The position numbers and the translations under genes are program-made. The notes under the pieces are model-generated. The model was not told where the DNA came from. It ran no database searches and saw nothing but the letters and a program-made list of their open reading frames with translations. A stretch of DNA of 64,000 nucleotides from Ruminococcus difficilis (GTDB lineage Bacteria; Bacillota_A; Clostridia; Oscillospirales; Acutalibacteraceae), in assembly GCF_016680995.1 (NCBI RefSeq), contig NZ_JAEQMG010000117.1, positions 1-64,000 on the forward strand, given 5' to 3'. Positions 50,902 through 62,573 of this stretch are shown here, piece by piece. Position 1 is the first letter of the stretch; every line of letters starts with the position of its first letter.

Positions 50902-51336
50902 ATGACAAAGGAAAACTATTCCAGGCTGGTCGAGCTGCGCTCACGCAACAGCCGCATGGGGATCGATTGTCTGAAGGCATTTTTGATCGGCGGCGCGATC
51001 TGTACGATAGGGCAGGGGATACTGGAGCTGTTCCTCATGACGGAGCTTTCGGAGAACGACGCAAAGACCCTCACCTCGGTGACGCTGATCTTCATCGGCG
51101 TGCTGCTGACGGCGCTGCATCTGTATGAGCGGATCGCCAAGCACGGCGGTGCGGGTACGCTGGTGCCGATCACGGGTTTCGCGAACGCGATGAGCTCGCC
51201 CGCGATCGAGTTCAAGGCGGAAGGGTTGATCACCGGGCTGGCGGCAAAGATGTTCGTTATTGCCGGACCCGTGCTGGTATACGGTACAACCGCCGCTGTG
51301 ATCTATGGGTTTATCTACTGGCTGACGACTGTCTGA
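50902..51336 (+). CDS. spoVAC: Stage V sporulation protein AC
   Basis: 144 residues with about four membrane segments. SpoVAC signatures: CLKAFLIGGAICTIGQ, TSVTLIFIGVLLTALHLYE, and the pore-region GGAGTLVPITGFANAMSSPAIEFKAEG. In Bacillus it is a mechanosensitive channel of the forespore inner membrane that passes dipicolinic acid. Usually spoVAD and spoVAE adjoin; here they do not. GGTGAT lies before ATG 50902. The upstream promoter is of the forespore type, consistent with the role. Confidence 0.92.
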   Translation: MTKENYSRLVELRSRNSRMGIDCLKAFLIGGAICTIGQGILELFLMTELSENDAKTLTSVTLIFIGVLLTALHLYERIAKHGGAGTLVPITGFANAMSSPAIEFKAEGLITGLAAKMFVIAGPVLVYGTTAAVIYGFIYWLTTV

Positions 51337-51442
51337 CTGTTCAAAGCAGGCGAACTAAACCGTTCAAATGATGAGAAGCTCCGTCAATTATGAATGAATC
51401 GTTAAAAAATATAGAACAGTTTGTGAGAATTATCTTAAATTA

Positions 51443-51470
51443 TTGACAACAGTGTCAAAAGTTTTATAAT
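51443..51470 (+). promoter_or_regulatory. Promoter of the PASTA/SH3 kinase gene
   Basis: TTGACA (51443-51448), a 16-base spacer and TATAAT (51465-51470), 34 bases upstream of the ATG at 51505. Confidence 0.8.
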
Positions 51471-51504
51471 GAAAAATGTAAATTAATGGATTTGGAGGGG
51501 GACT

Positions 51505-53544
51505 ATGCTCTGTTATCATTGTATGCGTGAAAAAGGTGACGCTGAGATCTGTCCTCACTGTCACGCACAGGGCAGTGTGGAGCTGCAGCCGCATCAGATC
51601 GCGCCCGGTACCGTGATCGGCAATCGCTATACGCTCGGTAACGTTATCGGCGAGGGCGGCTTCGGCATCACTTACATCGCGTTGGAAAACACCTTGGGGA
51701 TCACCGTGGCGATCAAGGAGTACTATCCGTTCGGGTACTGCAACCGCAATACGACGGTGAGCAATACCGTAGCGGTGACCTCCGATGACAAACAGGAGTA
51801 TTTTGAAAAAGGTCGTTCCCGCTTTTTGCAAGAAGCAAAAACACTGGCGAGGTTTCAGGAAGCCCCCGGCGTCGTCAATGTCATTGATTTTCTCGAGGAG
51901 AATAATACTGCCTATATCGTCATGGAATATCTTGACGGCATCACCCTGCGCGACTACCTCAAGCAGTACGGTACCCTTGCGCCGGAACAGGCTGTCGGGA
52001 TGCTCCTTCCGGCGATGCGCGCGTTGGTCAAGATACATAGCGCGGGCGTGATCCATCGTGATATCAGCCCCGACAATATCATGGTACTGCGTGACGGTAC
52101 CTTGAAGCTCATGGATTTCGGCGCGGCGCGTGTTTATGACAATGCGGATAACCGTTCAATGTCGATCATGCTCAAGCAGGGATATGCTCCCGCCGAGCAG
52201 TATCGCCGCAATGGAGAACAGGGCCCGTGGACGGATGTTTACGGTATGTGCGCGACCATCTACCGCGCGATCACCGGCATCACGCCGGTCGATTCGATCG
52301 ACCGCGTCTATCAGGACATCCTGCAGCCGCCTTCACAGTGCGGTGTGAACATCTCTCCCGCCATGGAGAACACCCTCATGTACGGTATGGCGGTCCACAA
52401 GGAGAACCGCTGTCCGGATATGCCGACGCTGATCGGGATGTTTGAACAGGCGCTCAGAGGTGAGTTGGTACCGGTCGTAGGCGCTGTTTTCATGCGTGAT
52501 GACCGAACGATGGATCCGAATCAGACGGTCGCGGCAGACGCTTATCATACGCGTTATCAACAGAATGATCCGCGTGTCAGTCAGGGCTATCAACGCCCGC
52601 CGGAACAGAATTATCGTCCGCCCATGCAGCAGTATCCGCCTCAGCAGTATCCGGCTCAACAGCCTCAGCCTGTACCGAAAAAGCGCTCCTATGCGCCGAT
52701 CATCGCGGGACTGCTGGTCTTTATCGCGGTGCTTTCGGTCGTGATCACGTTAGTAGCGATCATCACCCGGAACAACAACAACGATTCATCCTCTGTCATT
52801 GCGGAAGAAACCGTACAGCTGCTGAAAATGCCCGATCTGACCGGTATGACCGAGGAAGAAGCGAAAAATACGCTGAAAAACATAAACCCGGCTGTCGATA
52901 CCATCTGTATCGAAAAAGAAACGGAAATACAATCCGCAGGCAAGGTCTTTAATCAGGTTCCGGGTAAAAACGCCGAGATCTCTTCGGATACCAAGATCAC
53001 GCTGTATGTTGCAAAGGCTCCCGAGACTGAAAAGCCCGAGCCGAAGACCGAAGCGAAAAAGGAGGATCCGTCGCCTGCTCCGGCGCCTTCCTCTACGACC
53101 TATTACAGCACTGCCAGAAACTATGTGGAAATGCACGCGAGCCCGAGTGGCGGAAGCGAGCAGCTGGGTAAGCTCTGGAGAGGCGACGATGTAAAGCTGA
53201 TCGAACGCACTTCATCGAAGTGGTACCGCGTTTCCGATGGAAAAGTCACGGGATACGTCAGTACGTCTTATCTCTCCGCCGACCCCTCCGACATTCCGCC
53301 TACTACCGATCCCATCTGTGTGAACGAGGGGATCGACGACGGCTTTTTGGCGCTGAGATCCTCCGCATCCGAGAATAGCTCCAAGCTTGCTGAGATACCC
53401 TGCGGCGCGTCAATGACCTTCCTCGGCACTTACGAGGATCATGGCTATGTCAACGACGGCTATCATGTCAGATGGGCAAAGGTGCGCTATAACGGCAAGG
53501 AAGGCTATGTATACGATTATTATGTCCACGACCCATATGACTGA
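51505..53544 (+). CDS. Membrane Ser/Thr protein kinase with zinc ribbon, PASTA and two SH3-type domains
   Basis: 679 residues. An N-terminal zinc ribbon (CYHC ... CPHC, residues 3-19) precedes a kinase domain (about 40-315) with the glycine loop GEGGFG, Lys71 (VAIKEYYP), HRDISPDN (184-191; Ser where most kinases have Lys after HRDI) and DFG (204-206). Then a Gln/Pro-rich stretch, a membrane segment (396-421), one PASTA domain (about 440-503), a proline/lysine linker and two bacterial SH3 domains (about 545-605 and 612-679). Outside domains probably sense muropeptides or the wall. GGAGGGGG precedes ATG 51505. A single gene with promoter and terminator; no partner phosphatase is seen nearby. 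Confidence 0.92.
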   Translation: MLCYHCMREKGDAEICPHCHAQGSVELQPHQIAPGTVIGNRYTLGNVIGEGGFGITYIALENTLGITVAIKEYYPFGYCNRNTTVSNTVAVTSDDKQEYFEKGRSRFLQEAKTLARFQEAPGVVNVIDFLEENNTAYIVMEYLDGITLRDYLKQYGTLAPEQAVGMLLPAMRALVKIHSAGVIHRDISPDNIMVLRDGTLKLMDFGAARVYDNADNRSMSIMLKQGYAPAEQYRRNGEQGPWTDVYGMCATIYRAITGITPVDSIDRVYQDILQPPSQCGVNISPAMENTLMYGMAVHKENRCPDMPTLIGMFEQALRGELVPVVGAVFMRDDRTMDPNQTVAADAYHTRYQQNDPRVSQGYQRPPEQNYRPPMQQYPPQQYPAQQPQPVPKKRSYAPIIAGLLVFIAVLSVVITLVAIITRNNNNDSSSVIAEETVQLLKMPDLTGMTEEEAKNTLKNINPAVDTICIEKETEIQSAGKVFNQVPGKNAEISSDTKITLYVAKAPETEKPEPKTEAKKEDPSPAPAPSSTTYYSTARNYVEMHASPSGGSEQLGKLWRGDDVKLIERTSSKWYRVSDGKVTGYVSTSYLSADPSDIPPTTDPICVNEGIDDGFLALRSSASENSSKLAEIPCGASMTFLGTYEDHGYVNDGYHVRWAKVRYNGKEGYVYDYYVHDPYD

Positions 53545-53581
53545 TCGAATGATTCGTGATAGCGAAAACTGAATAAAAGCT

Positions 53582-53618
53582 CGCCCTGTATGCTGTGCTT
53601 GGCATACAGGGCGTTTTT
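53582..53618 (+). terminator. Terminator between the kinase gene and birA
   Basis: CGCCCTGTATGC (53582-53593) pairs with GCATACAGGGCG (53602-53613), with T5 after it. It may also serve the convergent birA gene. Confidence 0.9.
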
Positions 53619-53626
53619 GTGCTTTA

Positions 53627-54370
53627 TTACAGTGGAATGACGCTGATCTCGCCGGAGTTGAGGGTGGTGCGCACGCCGTTTTCTTCGACGATCAGTCCGC
53701 CGCCGTCATCGATATCGACGGCTTTGGCGGTATGGGTGACGTTGTCTTTGCTGTAGCGGACAGTTTTTCCGATACAGAAGCTCCGCTCTTTGTATTTTTC
53801 TATAATAGAATTATCATCAAGGTGCGCGTAACAGTCGATCAGCTTTGCCGTGACGGTACCGCACAGGGCGTTGACCTCGATATCGCCGAGGTTGCCGGCG
53901 TTGTCGGCGAATTCCTCGGGAAATCGCTCGGTACACAGGTTCATCCCGATCCCGATGATCACGGCGCGGGGGCGGTTGTCGCTGTCGCTGACAAGCTCGG
54001 TCAGGATGCCCGCCGCTTTTTTGCCGTTCACATAGATATCGTTGACCCACTTGATTTGCGGATCGATGTCGCTCAGCGAGCTGACAGCTTCGCAAACCGC
54101 CACGGCGGCGGCGCAGGTGATCTTCTGCACGTTTGCCGCGGATGCGGACAGGGGAAGGGAGAGGGTCATGTACAGCCCGGTGTCCCTGGGGGAGTAAAAG
54201 CTGTGGCCGCGTCTGCCGCGTCCGGCGGTCTGGTGGGTCGTTGCGTATAGGCAGATGCCGTGATCGGCTCTGCGCTTCGCCTCATTATTGGTAGAGTCGA
54301 TGCTGTCGTACAGACAGACGGCGACCGGCTCGGGACAATATGCTTGGATTTTTTCGGAATTCAGTTTCAT
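53627..54370 (-). CDS. birA: Biotin-[acetyl-CoA carboxylase] ligase, catalytic domain only
   Basis: 247 residues. It activates biotin as biotinyl-AMP and attaches it to the carboxylase carrier. Seen: DSTNNEAKRR, the biotin loop AGRGRRGHSFYSP, LSLPLSASA, KWVNDIYVNGKKAAGILTE and the small C-terminal SH3-like domain (GGGLIVEENG). The DNA-binding N-terminus of bifunctional BirA is absent, so it should not repress transcription. The start is ATG 54370, nine bases after AAGGA; another ATG three codons upstream is too close to that site. Confidence 0.92.
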   Translation of the reverse strand: MKLNSEKIQAYCPEPVAVCLYDSIDSTNNEAKRRADHGICLYATTHQTAGRGRRGHSFYSPRDTGLYMTLSLPLSASAANVQKITCAAAVAVCEAVSSLSDIDPQIKWVNDIYVNGKKAAGILTELVSDSDNRPRAVIIGIGMNLCTERFPEEFADNAGNLGDIEVNALCGTVTAKLIDCYAHLDDNSIIEKYKERSFCIGKTVRYSKDNVTHTAKAVDIDDGGGLIVEENGVRTTLNSGEISVIPL

Positions 54371-54598
54371 TTGTAACATTCCTTACAGGGAGAGGGTAGC
54401 TTTTCCCGCTTTGTTAGTACATTTTTTCATAATAATCGCCGGGAGTACGGCGGAATTGTATAGTTTTCATAAACATCTGTTGATATGCACAGCATAAAAC
54501 ATTAAACGTAGTCGGGTGTTTCTTACGCTTTCGAGAACAAAAGGATTTTATTTATAATTGCAAATAGGAATTAAAAACAAACTTTTTTAAAAAATCTA

Positions 54599-54627
54599 TT
54601 GACATTCTTGACGAAATCATATAAACT
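54599..54627 (+). promoter_or_regulatory. Candidate promoter upstream of rpoB
   Basis: TTGACA (54599-54604), a 17-base spacer and TAAACT (54622-54627); a perfect TATAAT without a good -35 lies at 54690-54695. Either would give a leader of more than 200 bases before rpoB. The stretch 54380-54598 is A/T-rich and shows no gene. Confidence 0.4.
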
Positions 54628-54747
54628 ACTAGAATGTATCATTATGGGAACATTTACGCCTTGCGTGTCAAACGGAATTTTCGACAAAGTATAATAGCAA
54701 AGTCGAACGCGTTTGTCAAGAGGTGATTTGGATACAATCTTGTCATC

Positions 54748-54815
54748 AAGGCTCCCTTTGGTAAAGGGAGCTCCTGCGTGAGCAGGTGAGGGATTGGATC
54801 ATTGATCGAGCGTAA
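54748..54815. repeat. GGCTCCCTTTGGTAAAGGGAG repeat in the rpoB leader
   Basis: GGCTCCCTTTGGTAAAGGGA forms a hairpin, followed by GCTCCTGCGTGAGCAGGTGA and GATCGAGCGTAAGCGAG. It belongs to the same family as 9332-9704 and 41003-41092. Any rpoB transcript from the upstream promoters would include it. Confidence 0.65.
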
Positions 54816-54929
54816 GCGAGAACCCATGTATCGGTTGTGCGCTGCAGCTGCGGTCAATACCGCTCTTTTATCGATGTCAGAATGTGATCCAAACCGTGTT
54901 TTCCGTGAACTATCAAAAGAAGGAGTGAT

Positions 54930-57900
54930 GTGCTTTTGGTCAATGTCAAAGACGTAAAATTGGGCAAAGCAGAGCGTAAGAGCTTCGGCAAGATTGAAGA
55001 CGTCATCAATATGCCGAACCTTATCGAGATCCAGAAAAAATCCTATCAGTGGTTCCTCGAGGACGGACTCAAGGAAGTGTTCAAGGATGTATCGGGTATC
55101 AACGACTACCAGAACAACCTTGTGCTCGACTTCATTGATTATTCCCTCGATGTGGATCATCCGAACTATTCGGTCATCGAATGTAAGGAGAGAGACGCGA
55201 CATATTCCGCGGCGCTGCGTGTTACCGCGCGTCTGCTGAATAAGGAGACCGGTGAGATCAAGGAGAGTAACGTCTTTATGGGCGACTTTCCGCTGATGAC
55301 CGATTCCGGTACCTTCGTCATCAACGGCGCTGAGCGTGTTATCGTATCTCAGCTCGTTCGTTCTCCGGGCGTTTATTTCAAGATGAACCACGATAAGACC
55401 GGTAAGGAGCTGTTCTCCTCCACCGTCATCCCGAACCGCGGCGCATGGCTGGAGTATGAGAACGACGTCAACGATGTGTTCTATGTCCGTATCGACAAGA
55501 ACCGTAAGCTGCCGATCACCGTCTTTTTGCGCGCCTTAGGTCTGGGTACCGACGGCGATATCGTCGAGATGTTCGGCGACGACAAGCGCATCAAGGCGAC
55601 CTTTGAAAAGGATACCTGCAAGAGCGTTGAGGACGGTCTGATCGAAGTCTACCGCAAGCTGCGCCCCTCCGAGCCTCCCACCATCGAGAGCGCTCAAACG
55701 CACATCAATAACCTCTTCTTTGACCCGAGGCGCTACGATATGTCGCGCGTCGGCAGATATAAATATAATAAAAAGCTGAATTTAGCCGGTCGTATCACCG
55801 GCCACACCCTGACCCAGCCCGTTGTCGCGCCCCGCACCGGCGAGGTGCTGGCACAGCGCGGCGACACCGTCAGCCGTGAGACGGCGGCTGAGATCGATAA
55901 CGCGGGCGTCAAGTTCGTCTACATCGCCGCCGAGGACGGTCATGAGGTCAAGGTGCTCTCCAACGGCATGGTCGACATCAACGCTTATGTCGATTTCGAC
56001 TGCTCCGAGCTGGGCGTCAAGGAGCGCGTCAGCTTCGACGTACTGTGCGAGATCCTCGACTCCTGCGAGAACGAGGATGAGCTCAGGGCTGAGATCGAGC
56101 GCCGCGCGGGCGAGCTCGTTCCCAACCACATCACGGTCGAGGATATCTTCGCGTCCGTCAACTACATGAACTGTCTCGCGGAGCATATCGGTACCACCGA
56201 TGATATCGACCACTTGGGCAACCGCCGCATCCGCTGCGTCGGCGAGCTGCTGCAAAACCAGTTCCGCATCGGCTTCAGCCGTTTAGAGCGCGTGATCCGT
56301 GAGCGCATGACCCTGCAGGCGCAGGATCCCGAGGCGCTCTCTCCCGCGACACTGATCAATATCCGTCCCGTGACCGCGGCGATCAAGGAATTCTTCGGTT
56401 CCTCTCCGCTGTCCCAGTTTATGGACCAGAACAACCCCCTCGCCGAGCTGACACATAAAAGACGTCTGTCAGCCCTGGGTCCCGGCGGTCTGAGCCGAGA
56501 CAGAGCGGGATTCGAGGTACGTGACGTACACTATACCCACTACGGACGTATGTGTCCTATCGAGACCCCCGAAGGCCCCAACATTGGTCTGATCTCCTAT
56601 CTCGCGACCTTCGCGAAGATCAACGAGTACGGCTTTGTTGAGACCCCCTTCCGCAAGATCGATAAAGAGACCGGCATCGTCACCAAGGAAGTTGTCTATA
56701 TGACCGCTGACATGGAGGACGAGTTCTATGTCGCGCAGGCGAACGAGCCTCTCGATGAGGAAGGTCACTTCGTCCATAAGAAGGTCGTCGGCCGTCATAA
56801 GGACGGATTCGTCGAGCTCAAAGCATCCAGGTTCGATTACATGGACGTCAGCCCCCGCATGGTCGTCTCCGTCGCTACCGCGATGATCCCGTTCCTCGAG
56901 AACGATGACGCGAACCGTGCGCTGATGGGCGCGAACATGCAGCGTCAGGCTGTTCCGCTGATGGTGACCGAATCCCCGATCGTCGGCACCGGTATGGAAT
57001 ACAAGGCGGGTACCGACTCCGGCGTCTGCGTACTGGCAGATGACGACGGTACCGTCATGAGCGTTGACGCGAACCATATCACCGTTCAGTATGATAACGG
57101 CAAGGTCAAGGAGCACGAGGTCATCAAGTTCCTGCGCTCCAACCAGGGCACCTGTATCAACCAGATCCCGATCGTCGAGCGTGGACAGCGCGTCGTCAAG
57201 GGCGAAGTCCTCGCCGACGGCCCCGCTACCAAGGACGGCGAGATCTCGCTGGGTAAGAACGCCCTGATCGGCTTTATGACCTGGGAAGGTTACAACTACG
57301 AGGACGCGGTACTGATCAACGAAAAGATCGTCCGCGACGATGTATATACCTCTATCCATATCGAAGAGTATGAGATCGACGCCCGCGATACCAAGCTCGG
57401 ACCCGAAGAGATCACCCGCGACATCCCGAATGTCGGCGAGGATATGCTCAAGGATCTGGACGAGAACGGTATCATCCACATCGGCGCCGAGGTCCATGCC
57501 GGCGATATCCTGGTCGGTAAGGTCACTCCCAAGGGTGAGACCGAGCTGACTGCCGAGGAGCGCCTGCTGCGCGCCATCTTCGGCGAAAAGGCGCGTGAGG
57601 TCAGAGATACCTCCCTGCGCGTACCCCACGGCGAGAGCGGTATCGTTGTCGACGTCAAGGTGTTCACCCGCGAGGACAGCCGCGATGAGCTGCAGCCCGG
57701 CGTGAACAAGGTCGTCCGCTGCTATCTGGCGCAGAAGCGCAAGATCTCGGTCGGCGATAAAATGGCGGGTCGTCACGGTAACAAGGGCGTCGTATCCCGC
57801 ATCCTGCCGCAGGAGGATATGCCCTTCCTGCCCGACGGTACTCCGCTGGATATCGTCCTCAACCCCCTGGGCGTACCTTCCCGTATGAACATCGGTCAGG

Positions 57901-58727
57901 TGCTCGAGGTTCACCTCGGCTACGCTTGTAAGGCACTTGGCTGGAAGATCATGACTCCCGTATTCGACGGCGCTCACGAGCAGGACATCTTTGAACTGTT
58001 CGAGCGCATCAGAGATAAAGAAGATTATAAAGACATGCGCGACGAGACCGGTATCGACTTCGGCGAATGCTTCCGTCAGAACGGTATCTCCATGGAGTGT
58101 AAGACCCGTCTGCGTGACGGCAGAACCGGTGAGTTCTTCGATAACCCCGTCACCGTCGGTTACATGTACTACCTCAAGCTGCATCATCTTGTCGACGATA
58201 AGATCCACGCGCGTTCCACCGGCCCGTACAGCCTGGTCACCCAGCAGCCTCTGGGCGGTAAGGCGCAGTTCGGCGGCCAGCGCTTCGGTGAGATGGAAGT
58301 TTGGGCGCTGGAGGCTTACGGCGCCGCTTACACCCTGCAGGAGATCCTGACCGTGAAGTCCGACGATGTTGTCGGCCGTGTCAAGGCGTATGAATCCATC
58401 GTCAAGGGTCAGAACATCCCGACGCCGGGTATCCCCGAGTCCTTCAAGGTTCTAATCAAAGAGCTGCAGAGCCTGTCGCTCGACGTCCGCGTACTCAACG
58501 ATGAGGGTGAAGAGATCGACCTCAAACAGCATTTCGAGGAGGACGACGATATCGTTGTCGCTTCCGATGACGAGACGCTCGAGGAGGATCAGGTCATGAC
58601 CTCGATGGACGGCTTCCTGCTCGATGAGGATCAGGATGAAGAGGGCAATATGTTCGATGAGAATTCCATTTATGAGGATCAGGACGACATGCTCGATTAT
58701 GACGATTTCGGATCCGACGAAGTTTAA
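54930..58727 (+). CDS. rpoB: DNA-directed RNA polymerase beta subunit
   Basis: 1265 residues of the core enzyme's beta subunit. Landmarks: [20 protein letters not shown] near the start, the rifampicin region [50 protein letters not shown], the [17 protein letters not shown] segment and the C-terminal [18 protein letters not shown]. An acidic tail of about 60 residues (EEDDDIVV ... DDFGSDEV) follows. The start is taken as GTG 54930 four bases after AGGAG; a TTG at 54936 is also possible. rplJ/rplL are not upstream, unlike the usual order. rpoC follows in 15 bp. Confidence 0.97.
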   Translation: MLLVNVKDVKLGKAERKSFGKIEDVINMPNLIEIQKKSYQWFLEDGLKEVFKDVSGINDYQNNLVLDFIDYSLDVDHPNYSVIECKERDATYSAALRVTARLLNKETGEIKESNVFMGDFPLMTDSGTFVINGAERVIVSQLVRSPGVYFKMNHDKTGKELFSSTVIPNRGAWLEYENDVNDVFYVRIDKNRKLPITVFLRALGLGTDGDIVEMFGDDKRIKATFEKDTCKSVEDGLIEVYRKLRPSEPPTIESAQTHINNLFFDPRRYDMSRVGRYKYNKKLNLAGRITGHTLTQPVVAPRTGEVLAQRGDTVSRETAAEIDNAGVKFVYIAAEDGHEVKVLSNGMVDINAYVDFDCSELGVKERVSFDVLCEILDSCENEDELRAEIERRAGELVPNHITVEDIFASVNYMNCLAEHIGTTDDIDHLGNRRIRCVGELLQNQFRIGFSRLERVIRERMTLQAQDPEALSPATLINIRPVTAAIKEFFGSSPLSQFMDQNNPLAELTHKRRLSALGPGGLSRDRAGFEVRDVHYTHYGRMCPIETPEGPNIGLISYLATFAKINEYGFVETPFRKIDKETGIVTKEVVYMTADMEDEFYVAQANEPLDEEGHFVHKKVVGRHKDGFVELKASRFDYMDVSPRMVVSVATAMIPFLENDDANRALMGANMQRQAVPLMVTESPIVGTGMEYKAGTDSGVCVLADDDGTVMSVDANHITVQYDNGKVKEHEVIKFLRSNQGTCINQIPIVERGQRVVKGEVLADGPATKDGEISLGKNALIGFMTWEGYNYEDAVLINEKIVRDDVYTSIHIEEYEIDARDTKLGPEEITRDIPNVGEDMLKDLDENGIIHIGAEVHAGDILVGKVTPKGETELTAEERLLRAIFGEKAREVRDTSLRVPHGESGIVVDVKVFTREDSRDELQPGVNKVVRCYLAQKRKISVGDKMAGRHGNKGVVSRILPQEDMPFLPDGTPLDIVLNPLGVPSRMNIGQVLEVHLGYACKALGWKIMTPVFDGAHEQDIFELFERIRDKEDYKDMRDETGIDFGECFRQNGISMECKTRLRDGRTGEFFDNPVTVGYMYYLKLHHLVDDKIHARSTGPYSLVTQQPLGGKAQFGGQRFGEMEVWALEAYGAAYTLQEILTVKSDDVVGRVKAYESIVKGQNIPTPGIPESFKVLIKELQSLSLDVRVLNDEGEEIDLKQHFEEDDDIVVASDDETLEEDQVMTSMDGFLLDEDQDEEGNMFDENSIYEDQDDMLDYDDFGSDEV

Positions 58728-58742
58728 AAAGGAGGGGCTAAC

Positions 58743-61700
58743 ATGGATAATAATGTATTTGATTCTATCAAAATCGGTCTTGCTTCTCCCGATCAAATAA
58801 GAGAATGGTCTTACGGCGAGGTCAAAAAGCCGGAGACGATCAACTACAGAACCTTAAAGCCGGAGCGCGACGGTCTTTTCTGTGAGCGCATTTTCGGACC
58901 GACCAAGGACTGGGAGTGCCACTGCGGTAAGTATAAGCGCATCCGCTTCAAGGGCAAGATCTGCGACCGCTGCGGCGTTGAGGTCACTCGCGCCAAGGTC
59001 AGACGTGAGCGCATGGGTCATATCGAGCTCGCCGCTCCCGTATCCCACATCTGGTATTTCAAGGGTATTCCGTCCCGTATCTCTCTGATGCTGGACATCT
59101 CCCCGAGAACACTGGAAAAGGTTCTCTACTTCTCCTCTTACATCGTCACCGATCCCGGCGACGCGCGCGAGCTCTCTAAGCTCCAGCTTCTCAGCGAGCA
59201 GGAGTATCGCGATATGAAGGAAAAGTATGAGGATGATTTCTCCGCGGGCATGGGCGCCGAGGCGATCCGTGATCTGCTCGCAGAGATCGATCTGGAGGCG
59301 CTTTCCGCTGAGATCAAGGAGGAGCTCGATAATTGCTCCACCTCTCAGAAGCGTGCCCGCCTCAGTAAAAGACTCGAGGTCGTTGAGGCGTTCCGCCTTT
59401 CCGGCAACCGTCCCGAGTGGATGATCATGGAGGTTCTCCCGGTCATTCCTCCGGATATCCGACCCATGGTACAGCTCGACGGCGGTCGTTTCGCGACCTC
59501 CGATCTGAACGATCTGTATCGCCGTGTCATCAACCGTAACAACCGTCTCGCAAGACTCCTTGAGTTAGAGGCGCCCGATATCATCATCCGCAACGAGAAA
59601 CGTATGCTGCAGGAAGCGGTAGACGCGCTGATCGACAACGGTCGCCGCGGCCGTCCCGTCACGGGACCCTCCAACCGCTCCCTCAAATCCCTGTCCGATA
59701 TGCTCAAGGGTAAACAGGGTCGTTTCCGTCAGAATCTGCTGGGTAAGCGTGTCGACTACTCCGGCCGTTCCGTTATCGTCGTCGGCCCTGAGCTGAAGAT
59801 GTACCAGTGCGGTCTGCCCAAGGAGATGGCGCTCGAGCTGTTCAAGCCTTTCGTCATGAAGCGTCTGGTCGAGACCAAGGTCTCACAGAACATCAAGGCG
59901 GCTCGTAAGGCGGTCGAGAGAGCAAAGCCCGAGGTCTGGGACGCGCTCGAGGTCGTCATCAAGGGTCATCCGGTTCTGCTGAACCGTGCGCCTACCCTGC
60001 ACAGACTGGGTATCCAGGCGTTTGAGCCCGTACTGGTCGAGGGTCGCGCGTTAAAGCTCCATCCGCTGGTATGTACCGCGTACAACGCCGACTTCGACGG
60101 CGACCAGATGGCGGTTCACGTACCGCTTTCCGCAGAGGCACAGGCCGAGGCTCGCTTCCTCATGCTGGCTGCCGGCAACCTCTTGAAGCCCTCCGACGGT
60201 AAGCCTGTCGTCGTTCCGACGCAGGATATGGTCCTCGGTTCCTACTATCTGACGCTCGATAAGGACGGCGAACCCGGTGAGGGTAAGGCGTTCAAGGATA
60301 TCGACGAAGCGCTGATGGCGTACCAGACCGGCATCCTGACCCTGCACAGCAAGATCAAGGTCAGACGCGAGGTCGAGGTAGACGGCGAGAAGAAGAGCGC
60401 GATCATCGACACCACCGTCGGTAAGATCATCTTCAACCGCGCCGTTCCGCAGGATCTGGGCTTTGTTGACAGAACACAGGATGAAAACGTCTGCAAGTTC
60501 GAGGTGGACTTCCTCGTCGGCAAAAAGCAGCTCGGAAAGATCATCGACGCCTGCATCCGCGTCCACGGTACCGAGGTCACCGCTGAGGTGCTCGATAACG
60601 TCAAGGCGCAGGGTTACAAATACTCCACCATCGGCGCAATCACCGTCGCTGTCTGCGACGCGACCATCCCGCCCGAGAAGAAGGAGATCATCGAAAAGGC
60701 CGAGGCGGACGTCGACGCGATCCGCGAAGAGTTCAACATGGGTCTGCGTTCCGATCAGGAAAGATACGAAAAGGTACTTTCCATCTGGGAAAAGGCGACC
60801 AACGATGTTACCGAAAAGCTCCAGGATAATCTGGACAGATATAATCCGATCTACATGATGGCCGATTCCGGCGCGCGTGGTTCCATGAGCCAGATCCGTC
60901 AGCTCGCGGGTATGCGCGGACTGATCGCAAACACCTCCGGTAAGACCATCGAGATCCCGATTCGCGCGAACTATCGTGAGGGTCTGAACATTTTGGAATA
61001 CTTCATATCCTCCCGTGGCGCGCGTAAAGGTCTGGCTGATACCGCGCTGCGTACCGCCGACTCGGGTTATCTGACCCGTCGTCTGGTCGATGTATCGCAG
61101 GAGGTCATCATCCGCGACGAGGACTGCCATGCCAACGAAGGTCTTGAGGTCTTTGACATCAAGGCGGGCAAGCAGGTCATCGAAGAGATGCACGAGCGTC
61201 TGATGGGTCGTTTCCTCGTTCGCGATTTCTGCGACGAGAACGGCAACGTGCTGGTCTCCAAGGATCAGCTCATGGGCGAGCGTGAGGCGGATATCATCTG
61301 CAATTCCGGCGTCGAGAGCATCGAGATTCGCTCGATCCTCGCGTGCCGCTCCAAGCACGGTATCTGCAAGAAGTGCTACGGCGCAAACCTTGCGAACGGT
61401 CAGCCTGTCACCGTCGGTGAGGCGGTCGGTATCATCGCCGCGCAGTCCATCGGTGAACCCGGTACACAGCTGACGATGCGTACCTTCCATACCGGCGGCG
61501 TTGCGTCGGCGGAGGATATCACACAGGGTTTGCCGCGTGTTGAAGAGCTGTTCGAGACCCGTAAGCCGAAGAATCTCGCGATCATTTCCGAGATCGAGGG
61601 TGACGTTCGCTTTGAGGAGATCAAGAACACCCGTCACGCGATCGTATACAATACCGAGACCGCCGAGGAAAAGAGCTATCTGATCCCCTTCGGATTCCGT

Positions 61701-62294
61701 GTCGCGGTCGAGGAAGGTCAGCACATCAACAAGGGTGACAAGATCACCGACGGTGCTGTCAATCCTCACGATATCCTTGACATCATGGGCACCAACGCGG
61801 TTCAGGATTACCTGATCAGCGAGGTACAGAGTACCTACCGCCTGCAGGGTGTTGATATCAACGATAAGCATATCGAGGTCATCGTGCGCCAGATGCTCAA
61901 GAAGGTCAGAGTGGACGATCCGGGCTCGACCGACTTCATGCCCGGTCAGATGTACAACCGTACCGATGTTCTTTATGCGAATAAAGAAATAAAAGAGCGT
62001 ATCGCGAATGGGGAAGAGGGTCTCAGAGAGGCTACCTGGACACAGCTTTTGCTGGGTATCACCAAGGCTTCTCTCGCGACCGACAGCTTCCTGTCCGCCG
62101 CTTCCTTCCAGGAGACCACCCGCGTGCTCACCGACGCCGCGATCAAGGGCAAGGTCGATCCGCTGGTCGGCTTGAAGGAAAACGTTCTGATCGGTAAGCT
62201 GGTTCCCGCCGGTACCGGTATGAACCGCTACAACAACATCGAACTCGAGGAGAATTACATCCCCGCTGTTCCTGCCGCTCCGACAGAAGAATAA
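58743..62294 (+). CDS. rpoC: DNA-directed RNA polymerase beta' subunit
   Basis: 1183 residues. The N-terminal zinc site is [22 protein letters not shown], the catalytic magnesium loop [16 protein letters not shown], the bridge helix region [19 protein letters not shown] and trigger loop [16 protein letters not shown], and the second zinc site [21 protein letters not shown] precedes ATG 58743. It forms an operon with rpoB and ends at a strong terminator. Confidence 0.98.
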   Translation: MDNNVFDSIKIGLASPDQIREWSYGEVKKPETINYRTLKPERDGLFCERIFGPTKDWECHCGKYKRIRFKGKICDRCGVEVTRAKVRRERMGHIELAAPVSHIWYFKGIPSRISLMLDISPRTLEKVLYFSSYIVTDPGDARELSKLQLLSEQEYRDMKEKYEDDFSAGMGAEAIRDLLAEIDLEALSAEIKEELDNCSTSQKRARLSKRLEVVEAFRLSGNRPEWMIMEVLPVIPPDIRPMVQLDGGRFATSDLNDLYRRVINRNNRLARLLELEAPDIIIRNEKRMLQEAVDALIDNGRRGRPVTGPSNRSLKSLSDMLKGKQGRFRQNLLGKRVDYSGRSVIVVGPELKMYQCGLPKEMALELFKPFVMKRLVETKVSQNIKAARKAVERAKPEVWDALEVVIKGHPVLLNRAPTLHRLGIQAFEPVLVEGRALKLHPLVCTAYNADFDGDQMAVHVPLSAEAQAEARFLMLAAGNLLKPSDGKPVVVPTQDMVLGSYYLTLDKDGEPGEGKAFKDIDEALMAYQTGILTLHSKIKVRREVEVDGEKKSAIIDTTVGKIIFNRAVPQDLGFVDRTQDENVCKFEVDFLVGKKQLGKIIDACIRVHGTEVTAEVLDNVKAQGYKYSTIGAITVAVCDATIPPEKKEIIEKAEADVDAIREEFNMGLRSDQERYEKVLSIWEKATNDVTEKLQDNLDRYNPIYMMADSGARGSMSQIRQLAGMRGLIANTSGKTIEIPIRANYREGLNILEYFISSRGARKGLADTALRTADSGYLTRRLVDVSQEVIIRDEDCHANEGLEVFDIKAGKQVIEEMHERLMGRFLVRDFCDENGNVLVSKDQLMGEREADIICNSGVESIEIRSILACRSKHGICKKCYGANLANGQPVTVGEAVGIIAAQSIGEPGTQLTMRTFHTGGVASAEDITQGLPRVEELFETRKPKNLAIISEIEGDVRFEEIKNTRHAIVYNTETAEEKSYLIPFGFRVAVEEGQHINKGDKITDGAVNPHDILDIMGTNAVQDYLISEVQSTYRLQGVDINDKHIEVIVRQMLKKVRVDDPGSTDFMPGQMYNRTDVLYANKEIKERIANGEEGLREATWTQLLLGITKASLATDSFLSAASFQETTRVLTDAAIKGKVDPLVGLKENVLIGKLVPAGTGMNRYNNIELEENYIPAVPAAPTEE

Positions 62295-62305
62295 GATCCA
62301 ATCAT

Positions 62306-62337
62306 ATGAGCCTCCTTTTCGGGGGCTCATTTTTCTT
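62306..62337 (+). terminator. Terminator of the rpoB-rpoC operon
   Basis: ATGAGCCTCC (62306-62315) pairs with GGGGGCTCAT (62321-62330), followed by T5CTTT. It lies 11 bases after the rpoC stop. Confidence 0.92.
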
Positions 62338-62438
62338 TGTGAGAATTATTTAAAAATAACTTCCGCTATTGTGCAAAACTGCCAAAAACAGGGTTGTTTT
62401 TTCTATGCCTGAGCTCCGACAAAAGGAGGTCGGATTTA

Positions 62439-62467
62439 TTGAAAAGATTACGTGATTGTAATATAAT
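62439..62467 (+). promoter_or_regulatory. Promoter of the dockerin/cohesin-like gene
   Basis: TTGAAA (62439-62444), a 17-base spacer and TATAAT (62462-62467). The leader of about 100 bases contains the hairpin AGAGTATAC/GTATGCTCT and ends in AGGAGGAG before ATG 62574. Bases 62338-62438 hold no gene I can support. Confidence 0.75.
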
Positions 62468-62573
62468 ATTCATAATAGCGAGAGTATACCCGAAGTGTAT
62501 GCTCTGTTAAATTGACTGTGCTTGTTTGAGGGCTGTTTTGCCCCGAACAGGTAACCATTTAGGAGGAGATAAC

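Noticed and set aside
54371..54929. rplJ-rplL or a tRNA before rpoB
   Set aside because: No reading frame resembling L10 or L7/L12 and no cloverleaf; only A/T-rich sequence, weak promoters and a repeat.
56469..62330. Very long open frames on the minus strand opposite rpoB and rpoC
   Set aside because: They mirror the codon bias of highly conserved genes, encode no recognisable domains and lack ribosome sites.
62401..62526. Small gene with AAAAGGAGG and a TTG start at 62439
   Set aside because: The TTG is part of a -35 box followed at 17 bases by TATAAT; the 23-codon frame has no other support.
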